A DNA stretch of 64,000 bases from Geothrix oryzisoli. GTDB lineage: Bacteria > Acidobacteriota > Holophagae > Holophagales > Holophagaceae. Shown piece after piece: positions 45,274 to 56,165 of the stretch (position 1 is the first letter of the stretch; every line of letters begins with the position of its first letter). Under the pieces are notes generated by a model that was not told where the DNA came from, made no database searches, and worked only from the letters and a program-made list of their open reading frames with translations. The position numbers and the translations under genes are program-made. The stretch is from the NCBI RefSeq assembly GCF_022808865.1, contig NZ_JAKZLB010000004.1:310001-374000 (forward strand), read 5' to 3'.

Positions 45274-47892
45274 ATGGCAATGCGAGAGATGGACAAGGCT
45301 TTCGATTTCAGGACGGCGCAGACGCGCTGGTACTCGGTCTGGGAGGAGTCCAAGGCCTTCGAGGCCGCTCCCGCCAGCGGCAAGGAGCCCTGGTCCATCG
45401 TCATCCCGCCGCCGAACATCACCGGCAACCTGCACATGGGCCACGCGCTGGTGAACACGCTGCACGACGTGCTCACGCGCTTCAAGCGGGCCCAGGGCTA
45501 TGACGCGCTGTGGGTGCCCGGCACCGACCACGCCGGCATCGCCACGCAGATGATGGTGGAGCGCCAACTCAAGGCCGAGGGCACGGACCGCCACCAGCTG
45601 GGCCGCGACGCCTTCGAGCGGCGCATCTGGGACTGGAAGGAGAAGAACCAGGGCGCCATCGAGCACCAGCTCAAGCGCCTGGGCTGCTCCGTGGACTGGA
45701 CCCGCAACCGCTTCACCCTGGATCCCGCGCTGAACAAGGCCGTCCGGAAGGTCTTCGTGGAGAGCTACAAGGCGGGCCGCATCTACCGCGGCCCCCGCAT
45801 GATCCAGTGGGATCCCGCCCTCCAGACCGCGCTGAGCGACCTGGAAGTGAAATACGAGGAGCGCAAGGGCAAGCTCTGGTACCTGCGCTACCCCCTGGCG
45901 GACGGCAGCGGCGAGGTGGTGGTCGCCACCACGCGGCCCGAGACCATGCTGGGTGATACGGCCGTGGCCGTGCACCCCGACGACGAGCGCTACCAGGGCA
46001 TGGTCGGCAAGCTCATGAACCACCCCCTGACGGGCCGACAGATCCCCGTGGTGGCCGACAGCTTCGTGGATCCGGCCTTCGGCACCGGCTGCGTGAAGGT
46101 GACGCCGGCCCACGATCCCAACGACTTCGCCGCGGGCCAGCGCCTGAAGCTGGACTCCATCACCATCATCGGCTTCGACGCGAAGATGACCGCCGCCGCC
46201 GGCGCCTATGCGGGCCTGGACCGCTTCGAGGCCCGCAAGCGCGTGGTGGCGGACCTGGAGGCGCAGGGCTTCCTCGTGAAGGTGGAGGACTACACGAACA
46301 AGATCAGCCTCAGCGACCGCAGCGGCGCCGTGCTCGAGCCGCTCGTCAGCGAGCAGTGGTTCATGGACGTGAAGGAGGCCGCGGCCATGGCCCTGGAGGC
46401 CGTCCGCGACGGCCGCATCCAGTTCACCCCCTCGCACCATGCCGCCGTCTGGGAGCACTGGCTCACCAACATCCAGGACTGGTGCATCAGCCGCCAGCTG
46501 GTCTGGGGCCACCGCATCCCGGCCTGGACCTGCGCGAAGTGTGGCGAACTGCATGTGGAGATGGAGGCTCCCTCTGCATGCTGCGCATGCGGAGCAGGTG
46601 AACTGATTCAGGACCCCGACACATTGGACACCTGGTTCTCATCGGCTCTGTGGCCGTTCAGCGTGTTCGGCTGGCCCGAGGAAACCGAGGAGCTGAAGCG
46701 CTACTACCCCACCAGCGTGCTCATCACGGGCTACGACATCCTGTTCTTCTGGGTGGCGCGCATGGCCATGGCGGGCCTCACCTGGATGGGCGAGGTGCCC
46801 TTCCGCAAGGTCTACTTCAACAGCCTCGTGCGCGATGCCAGCGGCCAGAAGATGTCGAAGACCAAGGGCAACGTCATCGATCCCCTCGAGGTGATGGAGG
46901 AGTTCGGCACCGACGCCCTCCGCTTCGCGCTCGCCATCATGGCCGCCCCCGGCACGGACATCGCCATGAGCCCCGCGCGGCTGGAGGCCTCCAGGAACTT
47001 CTGCAACAAGCTCTGGAACGCCTCGCGGTTCGTGCAGATGAATCTCGACGAGTCCATCACGCTTTCGACAGAACCGGAATTCGGCGAAGCCGAGTTCTGG
47101 CTGTGTGAACGGCTGAGAACCGAACTCGGCGCCGTCACCGAGGCCATCGAGGCCTTCCGGTTCCACGATGCCGCCGAGCGCCTGTACCACCTCGTCTACG
47201 ACGACTTCTGCGCGACCTACATCGAGCTGGCCAAGGTGCAACTCCAGAGCGGGACGAAGGCCCAGAAGGCGACCATCCTGCACTTCCTGGACATCCTGCT
47301 GCGCGCCCTGCATCCGTTCGTGCCCTTCCTGACCGAAGAAATCCATGAGGCCGTCATCGCGCCCCGCCTGCCGGAATCGGAGCCGGCGCTGCTGGCGCTG
47401 AGAAGCTGGCCCCTCGGCGAAGCGGTTCTCCAGACGAAGGGCGGCGACCGCACGATCATCCCCCGCTTCCAGGAGGTGCTCTCCGCTTTCCTCCGCCTCA
47501 AGGCCGAGCAGGGCGTGGATCCCGCCAAGCGGGTGCCCGCCTTCTGCGCCATCTCCGAACTGGAGCCGTTCACCGAGGCCCTGAAGTCCATCGCCCGCCT
47601 GGAGTCCGTCACCTTCACCAAGGACGACCTCGCCTCATCCACCCGCGCCGTGGCGGTGGTGGCGGGGGGCGCGGTGGCGCTGGAGCTGGCCGGCCTCAAG
47701 GATCCCGCCGCGGAGAAGGCCAAGCTGGAGAAGGAACTGGCCAAGCTGGAAAAGGAGCTGGAGCCCCTGCGCGCCCGCCTCGCCGATGACAGCTTCGTCA
47801 CCAAGGCCCCAGAGGCCGCCGTGGCCAAGCTGCGCGGCCAGGCCGAGGAGAGGGAGCACCGCCTGGTCCAGGTAAGGGCCCTGCTGGGCTGA
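45274..47892 (+). CDS. valS: Valyl-tRNA synthetase
   Basis: ValRS attaches valine to its tRNA and edits mischarged threonine. The 872-residue class I synthetase has HMGH (54-57, the HIGH motif), the CP1 editing domain (TTRPETMLGDTAVAVHPDD), a zinc-knuckle-like insert (CAKCGELH, later CCACG), KMSKT (526-530), the anticodon-binding domain and the C-terminal coiled-coil arm (KAKLEKELAKLEKELEPL). All are intact. The frame runs further upstream, but the conserved start fits the ATG at 45274. A tRNA-Val gene lies about 9 kb downstream, not linked in transcription. Confidence 0.96.
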   Translation: MAMREMDKAFDFRTAQTRWYSVWEESKAFEAAPASGKEPWSIVIPPPNITGNLHMGHALVNTLHDVLTRFKRAQGYDALWVPGTDHAGIATQMMVERQLKAEGTDRHQLGRDAFERRIWDWKEKNQGAIEHQLKRLGCSVDWTRNRFTLDPALNKAVRKVFVESYKAGRIYRGPRMIQWDPALQTALSDLEVKYEERKGKLWYLRYPLADGSGEVVVATTRPETMLGDTAVAVHPDDERYQGMVGKLMNHPLTGRQIPVVADSFVDPAFGTGCVKVTPAHDPNDFAAGQRLKLDSITIIGFDAKMTAAAGAYAGLDRFEARKRVVADLEAQGFLVKVEDYTNKISLSDRSGAVLEPLVSEQWFMDVKEAAAMALEAVRDGRIQFTPSHHAAVWEHWLTNIQDWCISRQLVWGHRIPAWTCAKCGELHVEMEAPSACCACGAGELIQDPDTLDTWFSSALWPFSVFGWPEETEELKRYYPTSVLITGYDILFFWVARMAMAGLTWMGEVPFRKVYFNSLVRDASGQKMSKTKGNVIDPLEVMEEFGTDALRFALAIMAAPGTDIAMSPARLEASRNFCNKLWNASRFVQMNLDESITLSTEPEFGEAEFWLCERLRTELGAVTEAIEAFRFHDAAERLYHLVYDDFCATYIELAKVQLQSGTKAQKATILHFLDILLRALHPFVPFLTEEIHEAVIAPRLPESEPALLALRSWPLGEAVLQTKGGDRTIIPRFQEVLSAFLRLKAEQGVDPAKRVPAFCAISELEPFTEALKSIARLESVTFTKDDLASSTRAVAVVAGGAVALELAGLKDPAAEKAKLEKELAKLEKELEPLRARLADDSFVTKAPEAAVAKLRGQAEEREHRLVQVRALLG

Positions 47893-47893
47893 C

Positions 47894-49261
47894 ATGACCC
47901 ACAAAGCCCTGCCCCTCCTGCTGCTGGCCCTGGCCGTCGGAGGGGTGTGGGCCATCCGCCGCCAGCAGACGCACCCCCCGGCCCAGCCGCCCCTGGTCAT
48001 GGCCGCCACCCTGGCCGATGCCGCCGCCCATCCGGAGCCGCCGGGGACGGGGCCTCTGCTGGAGGCGCTGCGCTCCGACCTCCAGGTTCATCGCCAGCTG
48101 ATCGTGCTCTTCGCCGACGAGTCCGCCCTCAAGGGTGCGGAACGGGAGCGGGCCCTGGCCGTGGGCCATCGCCTCCACCATGAGCGCCGGGACCTGGTCC
48201 ACCAGCTGAACGGGGCCCTCACGCGGCTCGCGGCCCTCCCGGCGGCCCAGCGGGACCCGGTGGTCGGCGCGCTCCTGGACTGGATGGAGGCCGACCCCGA
48301 GCTGCTGGAGCTGGACCGACTGGCCTTCCGGGATTCCCTGCGGGTGCTCCAGAAGTCGCTGCGCCAGGACACCACGCCCGAAGGCGTGCGGCTCAACCGG
48401 CGCTTGGCCAGGGACCTAGCCGAGGCGGATCGCGTGGAGGCCCTGGTCGAAGCCGAATACCAGCGCGTCTTCGGGGGCCCGGGGCACCCGGCCCAGGGCG
48501 GACAGCGGGAGCGCTGGAACGCCTATGTGGCGGACCTCCAGCACCGCCTGCCCCTGGACACCCTGCTGAAGGGTGCCGCCATCCCCAGCCCGGCCGCCGG
48601 ATTGGCCGGCAGCGGCGAGATCGACGGCACCGGGCTGCCCGCAAAGGTGCTCGTCCTCAGCTTCGATGACGGACCGCACCGGGTCTACACCGAGGAGATC
48701 AAGGCCATCCTGGAGAAGGAACATGTGCCCGCCCTGTTCTTCGAGGTGGGACGGAACCTGGGGGCCCAGGATGCCTCCGGTCGGATCAAGCTGGGCCCCC
48801 TGGCGGCGTTCACCGAGGATCTGGTGAAGGGCGGCTTCGTCGTGGGCAACCACAGCTACACCCATGCCCAGCTGAGCAAGGAGACCGGCGCTCCGCTGGA
48901 CCTGGAGATCCGCGAGACCGACCAGCTCCTGCGGGCCATCCCCGGAGCCCACAGCCAGCTCTTCCGGTTCCCCTACGGCGCCCGCACGCCCCTCCAGCTG
49001 CAGGCCCTGGAGGCCTACCACCTGCGCTCGGTGCTCTGGAACATCGACAGCCTCGACTGGGCCGATCCCGTGCCCAGCTCCGTGGCGGACCGCGTGCTGA
49101 AGGCCATCGCCCACGAGCAGCGCGGGATCATCCTCTTCCACGACATCCATGACCGGGCGGGCAAGGTGCTGCCGGTCCTCATCCCGAAGCTCCGGGCCGA
49201 GGGCTACACCTTCGCGGGACTGGACACAGAGGGGAAGCTCCGGCTGGCCGACCGGCCCTGA
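47894..49261 (+). CDS. Polysaccharide deacetylase (NodB domain), membrane-anchored
   Basis: After an N-terminal signal-anchor helix (ALPLLLLALAVGGVWAI) comes a helical stalk of about 210 residues, then a NodB-type carbohydrate esterase 4 domain. Motif 1 SFDDGPH carries the catalytic and metal-binding Asp pair, motif 2 GNHSYTH the metal-binding His pair, motif 3 RFPYGAR the active-site groove, and a late FHDIHDR the catalytic His. It likely removes acetyl groups from peptidoglycan or another envelope glycan. The ATG is one base after the valS stop. Confidence 0.9.
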   Translation: MTHKALPLLLLALAVGGVWAIRRQQTHPPAQPPLVMAATLADAAAHPEPPGTGPLLEALRSDLQVHRQLIVLFADESALKGAERERALAVGHRLHHERRDLVHQLNGALTRLAALPAAQRDPVVGALLDWMEADPELLELDRLAFRDSLRVLQKSLRQDTTPEGVRLNRRLARDLAEADRVEALVEAEYQRVFGGPGHPAQGGQRERWNAYVADLQHRLPLDTLLKGAAIPSPAAGLAGSGEIDGTGLPAKVLVLSFDDGPHRVYTEEIKAILEKEHVPALFFEVGRNLGAQDASGRIKLGPLAAFTEDLVKGGFVVGNHSYTHAQLSKETGAPLDLEIRETDQLLRAIPGAHSQLFRFPYGARTPLQLQALEAYHLRSVLWNIDSLDWADPVPSSVADRVLKAIAHEQRGIILFHDIHDRAGKVLPVLIPKLRAEGYTFAGLDTEGKLRLADRP

Positions 49262-49337
49262 GGCGGGGCCCCGGGGAATCCAGGGCTGCAGCCATCCTCC
49301 GCCGCGGGCGGATGCCGGCGATGCTAACCTGGATGAC

Positions 49338-49760
49338 ATGACGAAGATCTACTATGCCGGCCAGGATGTGGACGCGCCCTGCGGGCGCTGTGGCGGCGAG
49401 ACGCGCCATCAGATCCTGACCGTGACCAATGGCGTGCCCGACCGGCTCATCTGCGGGAACTGCCGCTCCGTGCACAAATTCCGCGCGGCCAAGCCGGAGC
49501 CCCTGCCCCGCTCGCCGCGGATCCCGGCGGCGGCGAAGGCCGGCGGCCCCCGGCCGGGCTCGCTGGTCGCCCAGTTCCAGGACGTGGTCGCCCGGGAGCA
49601 GGGCGGCGCCCAGGCCCGGCCCTACTCGGTGGCCGACCGCTGGGAGGAGGGCGCCTGGATGGACCATCCCTCCTTCGGCCTGGGCCGCGTGCAGCGGCGC
49701 ATGGGCCGCAAGGTGGACGTGCTCTTCAAGGACGGCCTGAAGACTCTGGTCAGCGCATGA
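49338..49760 (+). CDS. Zinc-ribbon protein, unknown function
   Basis: The 140-residue product begins with a four-cysteine ribbon (CGRCGGETRHQ and ICGNCRSVHKF, two CxxC pairs), which likely binds zinc. A basic Pro/Ala-rich linker follows. The C-terminal WMDHPSFGLGRVQRRMGRKVDVLFKDGLKTL segment is a small Tudor/SH3-like beta fold resembling the C-terminal element of UvrD/PcrA helicases and CarD-like proteins. A link to DNA or RNA polymerase is a guess from that. The gene overlaps the DEDDh exonuclease start (ATGA), suggesting joint function in DNA metabolism. Confidence 0.7.
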   Translation: MTKIYYAGQDVDAPCGRCGGETRHQILTVTNGVPDRLICGNCRSVHKFRAAKPEPLPRSPRIPAAAKAGGPRPGSLVAQFQDVVAREQGGAQARPYSVADRWEEGAWMDHPSFGLGRVQRRMGRKVDVLFKDGLKTLVSA

Positions 49761-50395
49761 CCCAGGAGCCGCTCCTCGAAACCGGATCGCCCGCGCTGCG
49801 GGAGCTGCGGTTCGCGGTGCTGGACCTGGAGACCACCGGCGGAAGCCCCAAGGCCCGCTGGGGCAAGGATGGGCGGTTCATCCAGCCTTCCGAGATCACC
49901 GAGGTGGGGATGGTGCGCCTCTCGGGCCCGGTGGTGGAGGACCGCTGGTCCAGCCTGGCGGCCATCCAGGGCTTTCTGCCCGAAGAGATCCAGCGCCTCA
50001 CGGGCATCAGCCTGCCCATGCTGGCGGGCGCGCCCCCCTGGGAGCAGGTCGCCCTGAAGCTCATGCCGAAGCTGGAGGGCCGCGTCTGGGTGGCCCACCA
50101 CGCCCCCTATGACGGCAGCTTCCTCAAAGCCTGGCTGCCGGAGGGCGTCTGGCGCCGCCACCGCCTCGTCTGCACGCGCCTGCTGGCCAAGAAGCTCATT
50201 CCCGAACTGCCGCGCCGCAGCCTGGCCGAGCTCTGCGAGTTCCTCGGCATCACCAACACCCGCGCCCACCGCGCCCTGCAGGACGCCGAAGCCACCGCCG
50301 AGGTCCTCCAGCACCTCATGAAGCGCGCGGAGGAGAAGGGCCTGGATGGCGAGGCCTTCCTGGCCGCCGGCGAGGTGCCGTGGAACAAGGTGTAG
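49757..50395 (+). CDS. DEDDh 3'-5' exonuclease (DNA polymerase III epsilon-like)
   Basis: The 212-residue exonuclease has the DEDDh motifs: ExoI LDLETTG (Asp23, Glu25), ExoII AHHAPYDGSFL, and ExoIII HRALQDAEAT with the catalytic His and last Asp. A loop of about 14 residues (SPKARWGKDGRFIQ) inserted after ExoI is longer than in most epsilon subunits. It may trim DNA or RNA 3' ends in repair or proofreading. Translationally coupled to the zinc-ribbon gene before it. Confidence 0.9.
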   Translation: MTQEPLLETGSPALRELRFAVLDLETTGGSPKARWGKDGRFIQPSEITEVGMVRLSGPVVEDRWSSLAAIQGFLPEEIQRLTGISLPMLAGAPPWEQVALKLMPKLEGRVWVAHHAPYDGSFLKAWLPEGVWRRHRLVCTRLLAKKLIPELPRRSLAELCEFLGITNTRAHRALQDAEATAEVLQHLMKRAEEKGLDGEAFLAAGEVPWNKV

Positions 50396-50399
50396 CGGG

Positions 50400-50570
50400 C
50401 TACTTGATGGCCTTCTTGGCCTTTTCCGCGGAGGCCTTGGCGTAGTAGGCGCAGACGCCCTTCTTCGCGTCCGGCTCGATGCCGGCAGCCTTGAAGGCGT
50501 CCTTCAATTTCTTCTCGGGCAGGCCCAGATCCTTCGCCCAGGCCGCCGCCGTCTTCAGGTCCTCCGCCAC
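50400..50570 (-). CDS. 56-residue basic protein, unknown function
   Basis: The frame reads from a GTG at 50570 to a TAG at 50400 and gives a Lys/Ala-rich helical protein (starting MAEDLKTAAAWAKDLGLPEK, with a single Cys in KKGVCAYYAKAS). A GAGG ribosome binding site stands five to seven bases upstream of the GTG. The pattern of a helix, 'LGLPEKKLKDAFKAAGI' turn and second helix suggests a compact helical or SAP-like nucleic-acid binding protein, but I do not recognise a family. It is too short for routine gene calls. Confidence 0.6.
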   Translation of the reverse strand: MAEDLKTAAAWAKDLGLPEKKLKDAFKAAGIEPDAKKGVCAYYAKASAEKAKKAIK

Positions 50571-50626
50571 GGGAGCCTCCCTCCGGCGTCATGCCGGCCC
50601 TGGAAGGATAGCGGTACACTCCCCGC

Positions 50627-51196
50627 ATGGATCTCACCCGCTTCCTCGATCTCGTCCGCACCCAGGGCTGGCAGGGCTGGTCCCTGTGGGCCGTGCTGCT
50701 GGCCCAGGCCCTGCTGTGGGTGGGGCTGGTGCGCCTGCACCTCTCCCTGCACCGGGAGGAGGCCCCCTGGGAGGAATGCATCGGGAAGATCCGCAGCGCC
50801 TTCCTGCGCAAGGTGAACGGGGACGAGGAGATCCAGGAACTGAAAGTGCATCGCTACGCGCCCCTGGTGGACCAGCTGCTGGCCCTGCACTTCGCCGAGG
50901 AGAAGAGCGACCGGTTCGACCGCTGGCTGCTGCTGCGCTGGAAGGTGAAGGAGGGCCTGCGTCCCTACTGGATCCGCTGGGGCTACCTGATCATCGCCTT
51001 CGGGGCCGTGACCTGGTACCTCCAGGGCCTCCGCCTCGACCTGGGCACGGAGGTCCTCAAGCGCACTCCCGTGGACCCCCGCATCCTCTGGGTCTGGCTG
51101 GGCTACGCCATGATCCTGGCCTGGAAGATCGTCCGCATCCACGGCAACCTCGAGCGCGTCCAGCGCAGCCTGCTGTTGCCGAGGCGGGACGAGTAG
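50627..51196 (+). CDS. Integral membrane protein, unknown function
   Basis: The 189-residue protein has three membrane helices: residues about 15-37, a second in YWIRWGYLIIAFGAVTWYL, and a third in RILWVWLGYAMILAWKIV, with a cytosolic loop of some 80 charged residues between the first two. I recognise no family. It begins a run of closely spaced plus-strand genes leading to a GNAT acetyltransferase four bases downstream. Confidence 0.65.
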   Translation: MDLTRFLDLVRTQGWQGWSLWAVLLAQALLWVGLVRLHLSLHREEAPWEECIGKIRSAFLRKVNGDEEIQELKVHRYAPLVDQLLALHFAEEKSDRFDRWLLLRWKVKEGLRPYWIRWGYLIIAFGAVTWYLQGLRLDLGTEVLKRTPVDPRILWVWLGYAMILAWKIVRIHGNLERVQRSLLLPRRDE

Positions 51197-51200
51197 GACC

Positions 51201-51707
51201 ATGGCCTTCCTGATCCAGCCGTTCCGGCCCGGCCTCGAAAGCCAGGTGCTCGACCTGATCCTCCCGATCCAGCAGATCGAGTTCGGGGTTCCCATCACCG
51301 CCCGGGACCAGCCGGATCTGGCGCGGATCCCCGAGGTCTACCAGACCGGCCGGGGCGGGTTCTGGGTGGGCCTTGCGGAAGGTCGCCTGGTCGGCACCAT
51401 CGGGCTCATTGATTTCGGCTGTCCCCCCGCAGGTGGAGCGGCCCTGAGAAAGATGTTCCTCCACCAGGATCTGCGCGGCAGCGGCCTGGCCCAGGCCCTG
51501 CTGGACACCCTGCTCGACCATGCCCGGAGCCAGGCCCTCCCGGGGATCTGGCTCGGCACCCTGCCCCACATGCGCGCGGCCCACCGGTTCTACGAGCGCA
51601 ACGGATTCCAGCGCGTGGCGCCGGAGGGGTTGCCCACGGACTTCCCCCGCATGGCGGTGGACACAGTGTTCTATGCCCTTGAGTTCGCCCATGCCGCGCC
51701 GCGGTGA
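51201..51707 (+). CDS. GNAT-family N-acetyltransferase
   Basis: This 168-residue acetyltransferase has the acetyl-CoA binding motif A LRKMFLHQDLRGSGLAQALLDTLLDHA (R-G-S-G-L-A pyrophosphate loop) and the following AHRFYERNGFQRV segment of the GNAT fold. The acceptor is unknown. It overlaps the UPF0102 gene by 17 bases. Confidence 0.9.
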   Translation: MAFLIQPFRPGLESQVLDLILPIQQIEFGVPITARDQPDLARIPEVYQTGRGGFWVGLAEGRLVGTIGLIDFGCPPAGGAALRKMFLHQDLRGSGLAQALLDTLLDHARSQALPGIWLGTLPHMRAAHRFYERNGFQRVAPEGLPTDFPRMAVDTVFYALEFAHAAPR

Positions 51708-52095
51708 GGCGGCCCGCCGGCTGGGGCTCCGGGCCGAGCGGCTGACCCTCTGGCTGCTCTGGGCCCGGGGCTGGGACCTGGTGGCCTGGCGGCTGAAGCT
51801 GGGCCGCTACGAACTGGACCTGCTCCTGAGCCGGGGTTCCGAACTCCGCCTCCTGGAGGTGAAGGCCCGCCGCCCCGGAGCCTGGGTCGGCGCCGACACC
51901 GCCCTGGAGCCCGAGCAGCGGCTCCGCCTCCAACGGGCCCTCCGCACCTGGCTGGATCGCCTCCCCTGGCCGGGGCAGGTCAGCTTCCAGCGGGTGAGCT
52001 GGGCCGGCTGGCGCTGGAAATTCCATCCCCCCGAGCGCTGGGAGGGACTCAAGGCCAGGCGATCGTCGGAGATCGGTGCCTCGGACATCGGATGA
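51691..52095 (+). CDS. UPF0102 (YraN) family protein, putative nuclease-like
   Basis: The 134-residue product matches UPF0102/YraN: RAERLTLWLLWARGWDLVAWRLKLGRYELDLLLSRGSELRLLEVKARR, with the conserved E-LD-EVK pattern of a PD-(D/E)xK nuclease-like fold. Family members are thought to act on branched or recombination DNA; activity is not proved for most. The start ATG lies within the end of the acetyltransferase gene, which implies coupling. Confidence 0.8.
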   Translation: MPRRGEAARRLGLRAERLTLWLLWARGWDLVAWRLKLGRYELDLLLSRGSELRLLEVKARRPGAWVGADTALEPEQRLRLQRALRTWLDRLPWPGQVSFQRVSWAGWRWKFHPPERWEGLKARRSSEIGASDIG

Positions 52096-52189
52096 CCGCG
52101 CGGGCGATCGTCGGTTTTTTGGGGTGGCCCCCGTGTCCCCGCAGGGCCAATCCACGGCCCTCCGATGATCCGAGTCCCTGACGGTCGCC

Positions 52190-52205
52190 TTGGCACAAGC
52201 CTCGC
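52190..52205 (+). promoter_or_regulatory. Sigma-54 promoter upstream of flhG-fliA
   Basis: TTGGCACAAGCCTCGC has a perfect TTGGCAC -24 element with GG (52192-52193) and GC (52204-52205) exactly ten bases apart, one mismatch at the -12 element. Transcription would start near 52217, giving a 115-base leader to flhG. Flagellar regulators are under sigma-54 control in many bacteria, which supports the call. This is the only structured feature I see in the 236-base gap before flhG. Confidence 0.6.
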
Positions 52206-52331
52206 CCCGCACCCGGCGGGTGTCGGTATGTTGACCTTCCAGGACTGTCTGTTTCCATCCCGGGCTCGCCAGGCATGGCGGGAAGGCCCGGCTGTCCCCG
52301 ATCCCCAGGCCGGGCCGGCGGAAGGTCTGGC

Positions 52332-53201
52332 ATGAACGACCACCCCAACCCCCGCCTCCGGACCTTGCCCCTGGGCCAGGGAGCTGAGGCCCCCCTCTTC
52401 GCCGCCCGGGTCGTGGCCATCACCTCGGGCAAGGGCGGCGTGGGCAAGACCAATGTCACGGCGGGCCTAGCGCTGGCCCTGGCCGCGCAGGGTCAGCGAG
52501 TGGTGGTCCTGGATGCGAATTTCGGGCTGTCCAACCTGGACATCCTGCTGGGCCTGTCCCCGAAGTACACCCTCGAACAGGCCCTGCACGGCGAGAAGGT
52601 GCTGGAGGAAATCCTCCTGGAGGGGCCCATGGGCGTGCAGGTCCTGCCCACCAGCAGCGGCCTTCAGGAACTGACCCGGCTCGACACCATGAGCGAACTG
52701 CGCCTGGTCCAGGGCCTCCAGCGCGTGGCGGAGACGGTGGATTGGCTGCTGATCGACACGGCCGCCGGCATCCACGACTCCGTCCTCAAGCTGCTCCTGG
52801 CCGCCCAGGAGGTCATCCTCGTGGCCACCCCCGAGCCCACGAGCCTGGTGGACGCGTACGCCATGGTGAAGGTCCTGCACCTGCGCGAGCCTTCGAAACC
52901 CCTGTGGCTGCTGGTGAACAACGGCCAGAGCGCGGAGGAGGCCCGCGAGACCGTCGAGCAGCTCCAGGAGGCCACCGGGCGGTTCCTCGGCAAGCAGCTG
53001 AAGGTGCTGGGCATGGTTCCCCACGATCCCCACGTCCTCCAGGCTGTGCGCCAGCAACGGGGCGTGGTGGAACTCTTCCCCGACAGCCCGGCCTCCCGGG
53101 CCTTCGGAGCCATCGTCAGGCAATTGCTGGGCCAGGTATCCTTGCAGCCGGATGACTTTGCGGCATTCTGGAGCGTGCCCGCCCCCGGTGACACCCCCTA
53201 G
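52332..53201 (+). CDS. flhG: FlhG/YlxH-type MinD-like ATPase (flagellar number control)
   Basis: FlhG is a MinD-family ATPase that limits flagellar number and position with FlhF. The 289-residue product has the deviant Walker A GKGGVGKT (33-40), the VLDANFGLSNLDILLG switch region and the hydrophobic IDTAAGIHDSV Walker B. The order with fliA just downstream (8 bases) is the usual flagellar arrangement and separates it from septum MinD. GGAAGG supports the ATG at 52332; the frame extends further upstream but without support. Confidence 0.88.
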   Translation: MNDHPNPRLRTLPLGQGAEAPLFAARVVAITSGKGGVGKTNVTAGLALALAAQGQRVVVLDANFGLSNLDILLGLSPKYTLEQALHGEKVLEEILLEGPMGVQVLPTSSGLQELTRLDTMSELRLVQGLQRVAETVDWLLIDTAAGIHDSVLKLLLAAQEVILVATPEPTSLVDAYAMVKVLHLREPSKPLWLLVNNGQSAEEARETVEQLQEATGRFLGKQLKVLGMVPHDPHVLQAVRQQRGVVELFPDSPASRAFGAIVRQLLGQVSLQPDDFAAFWSVPAPGDTP

Positions 53202-53209
53202 GAACCCGA

Positions 53210-54103
53210 ATGGTCGCGACCCCAGACCAGCCTGCCGATTCCGGCCCGTCCCTCGAGGACGAACTGGCCCTTGCCGTGGCCTCCGCGCCGGCAGCGCTCA
53301 GGCCCTGGGCCGCCCTGCAGGCAGCCAGCATCCGGGCCAGGCAGCTGGCCGCCTCCCCCGGGGAAGCAGACCAGGAACTTCCCGAAGCCTTCGATCGGGA
53401 CAACCGCGAGCAGATCATCAAGGACTACGTGCCCCTGGTGAAGTTCGTGGCCCACCGCATCGCCTCCCGCCTGCCCTCGCACGTGGAGCTGGATGACCTC
53501 ATCAACAGCGGCATCCTGGGCCTGATGGACGCCATCGAGAAGTTCGAGCCCACCCGCAACATCAAGTTCAAAACTTATGCCGAGCTGCGGATCAAGGGTG
53601 CCATTCTCGACGGCCTGAGGGACCTGGACTGGGTGCCCCGCAGCCTCCGGCGCAAGAAGAAGGACATCGAGAACGCCTACCGGCTCATCGAACAGCAGAA
53701 GGGGCGGGCGGCCACGGATGAGGAGGTCGCACACCACCTGGGCATCCCCCTCGATGACCTGCACAAGAGCCTGGACGACCTGAAGGGCGTCACCCTCGGC
53801 ACCTTCGTCGAGGTCGGCGAGGACGGCGAAGGCGAAAGCCTCATCAGCTTCGTGCCCGATCCGGACGCCGAGGATCCCCATCAGATCTTCCAGACCGCGG
53901 AGATCAAGGACATCCTCCGGTCCGCCATCGAAAAGCGGCCGAAGAAGGAGAAGTTCGTGGTCCAGCTCTACTACTTCGACGAGCTGACCATGAAGGAGAT
54001 CGGGATCCTGCTGAACATCACGGAATCCCGCGTGTCCCAGCTGCACACCAAGGCCATGCTGCAGCTGCGGAGCAAGCTGCTGGAGAAGCAGATCCGGGGC
54101 TGA
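53210..54103 (+). CDS. fliA: Flagellar sigma factor sigma-28 (FliA/WhiG type)
   Basis: FliA directs RNA polymerase to late flagellar and chemotaxis genes. Region 2 is clear (VPLVKFVAHRIASRLPSHVELDDLINSGILGLMDAIEKFEP, then FKTYAELRIKGAILDGLRDLDWVPRSLRRK), region 3 follows, and region 4 (LTMKEIGILLNITESRVSQLHTKAMLQLR) is the -35 binding helix-turn-helix. An N-terminal extension of about 65 Ala-rich residues is longer than usual. Cotranscribed with flhG. Confidence 0.92.
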   Translation: MVATPDQPADSGPSLEDELALAVASAPAALRPWAALQAASIRARQLAASPGEADQELPEAFDRDNREQIIKDYVPLVKFVAHRIASRLPSHVELDDLINSGILGLMDAIEKFEPTRNIKFKTYAELRIKGAILDGLRDLDWVPRSLRRKKKDIENAYRLIEQQKGRAATDEEVAHHLGIPLDDLHKSLDDLKGVTLGTFVEVGEDGEGESLISFVPDPDAEDPHQIFQTAEIKDILRSAIEKRPKKEKFVVQLYYFDELTMKEIGILLNITESRVSQLHTKAMLQLRSKLLEKQIRG

Positions 54104-54242
54104 CGCGCCCCCGGGCCACGGCCAGCCGCGGTCCGCGCGCCACACCTGTGGTTTCCCGGTGACCTCAGGGCGTGTGTCCCCCGCCACATTGGAACCTCGG
54201 CCCGGCCCGGCTAAGGTCGGAAAGATCAGATCGGAGTCCCCC

Positions 54243-56075
<1,833 letters not shown>

Positions 56076-56165
56076 CCCGACCCGAAGTTCCAGGAAAGTC
56101 ACAGCGCCCACCGGGGCCCGAACCGATCTTCAACGCGGACGGGTGTCCCCTGGATGGAGGCTGCC

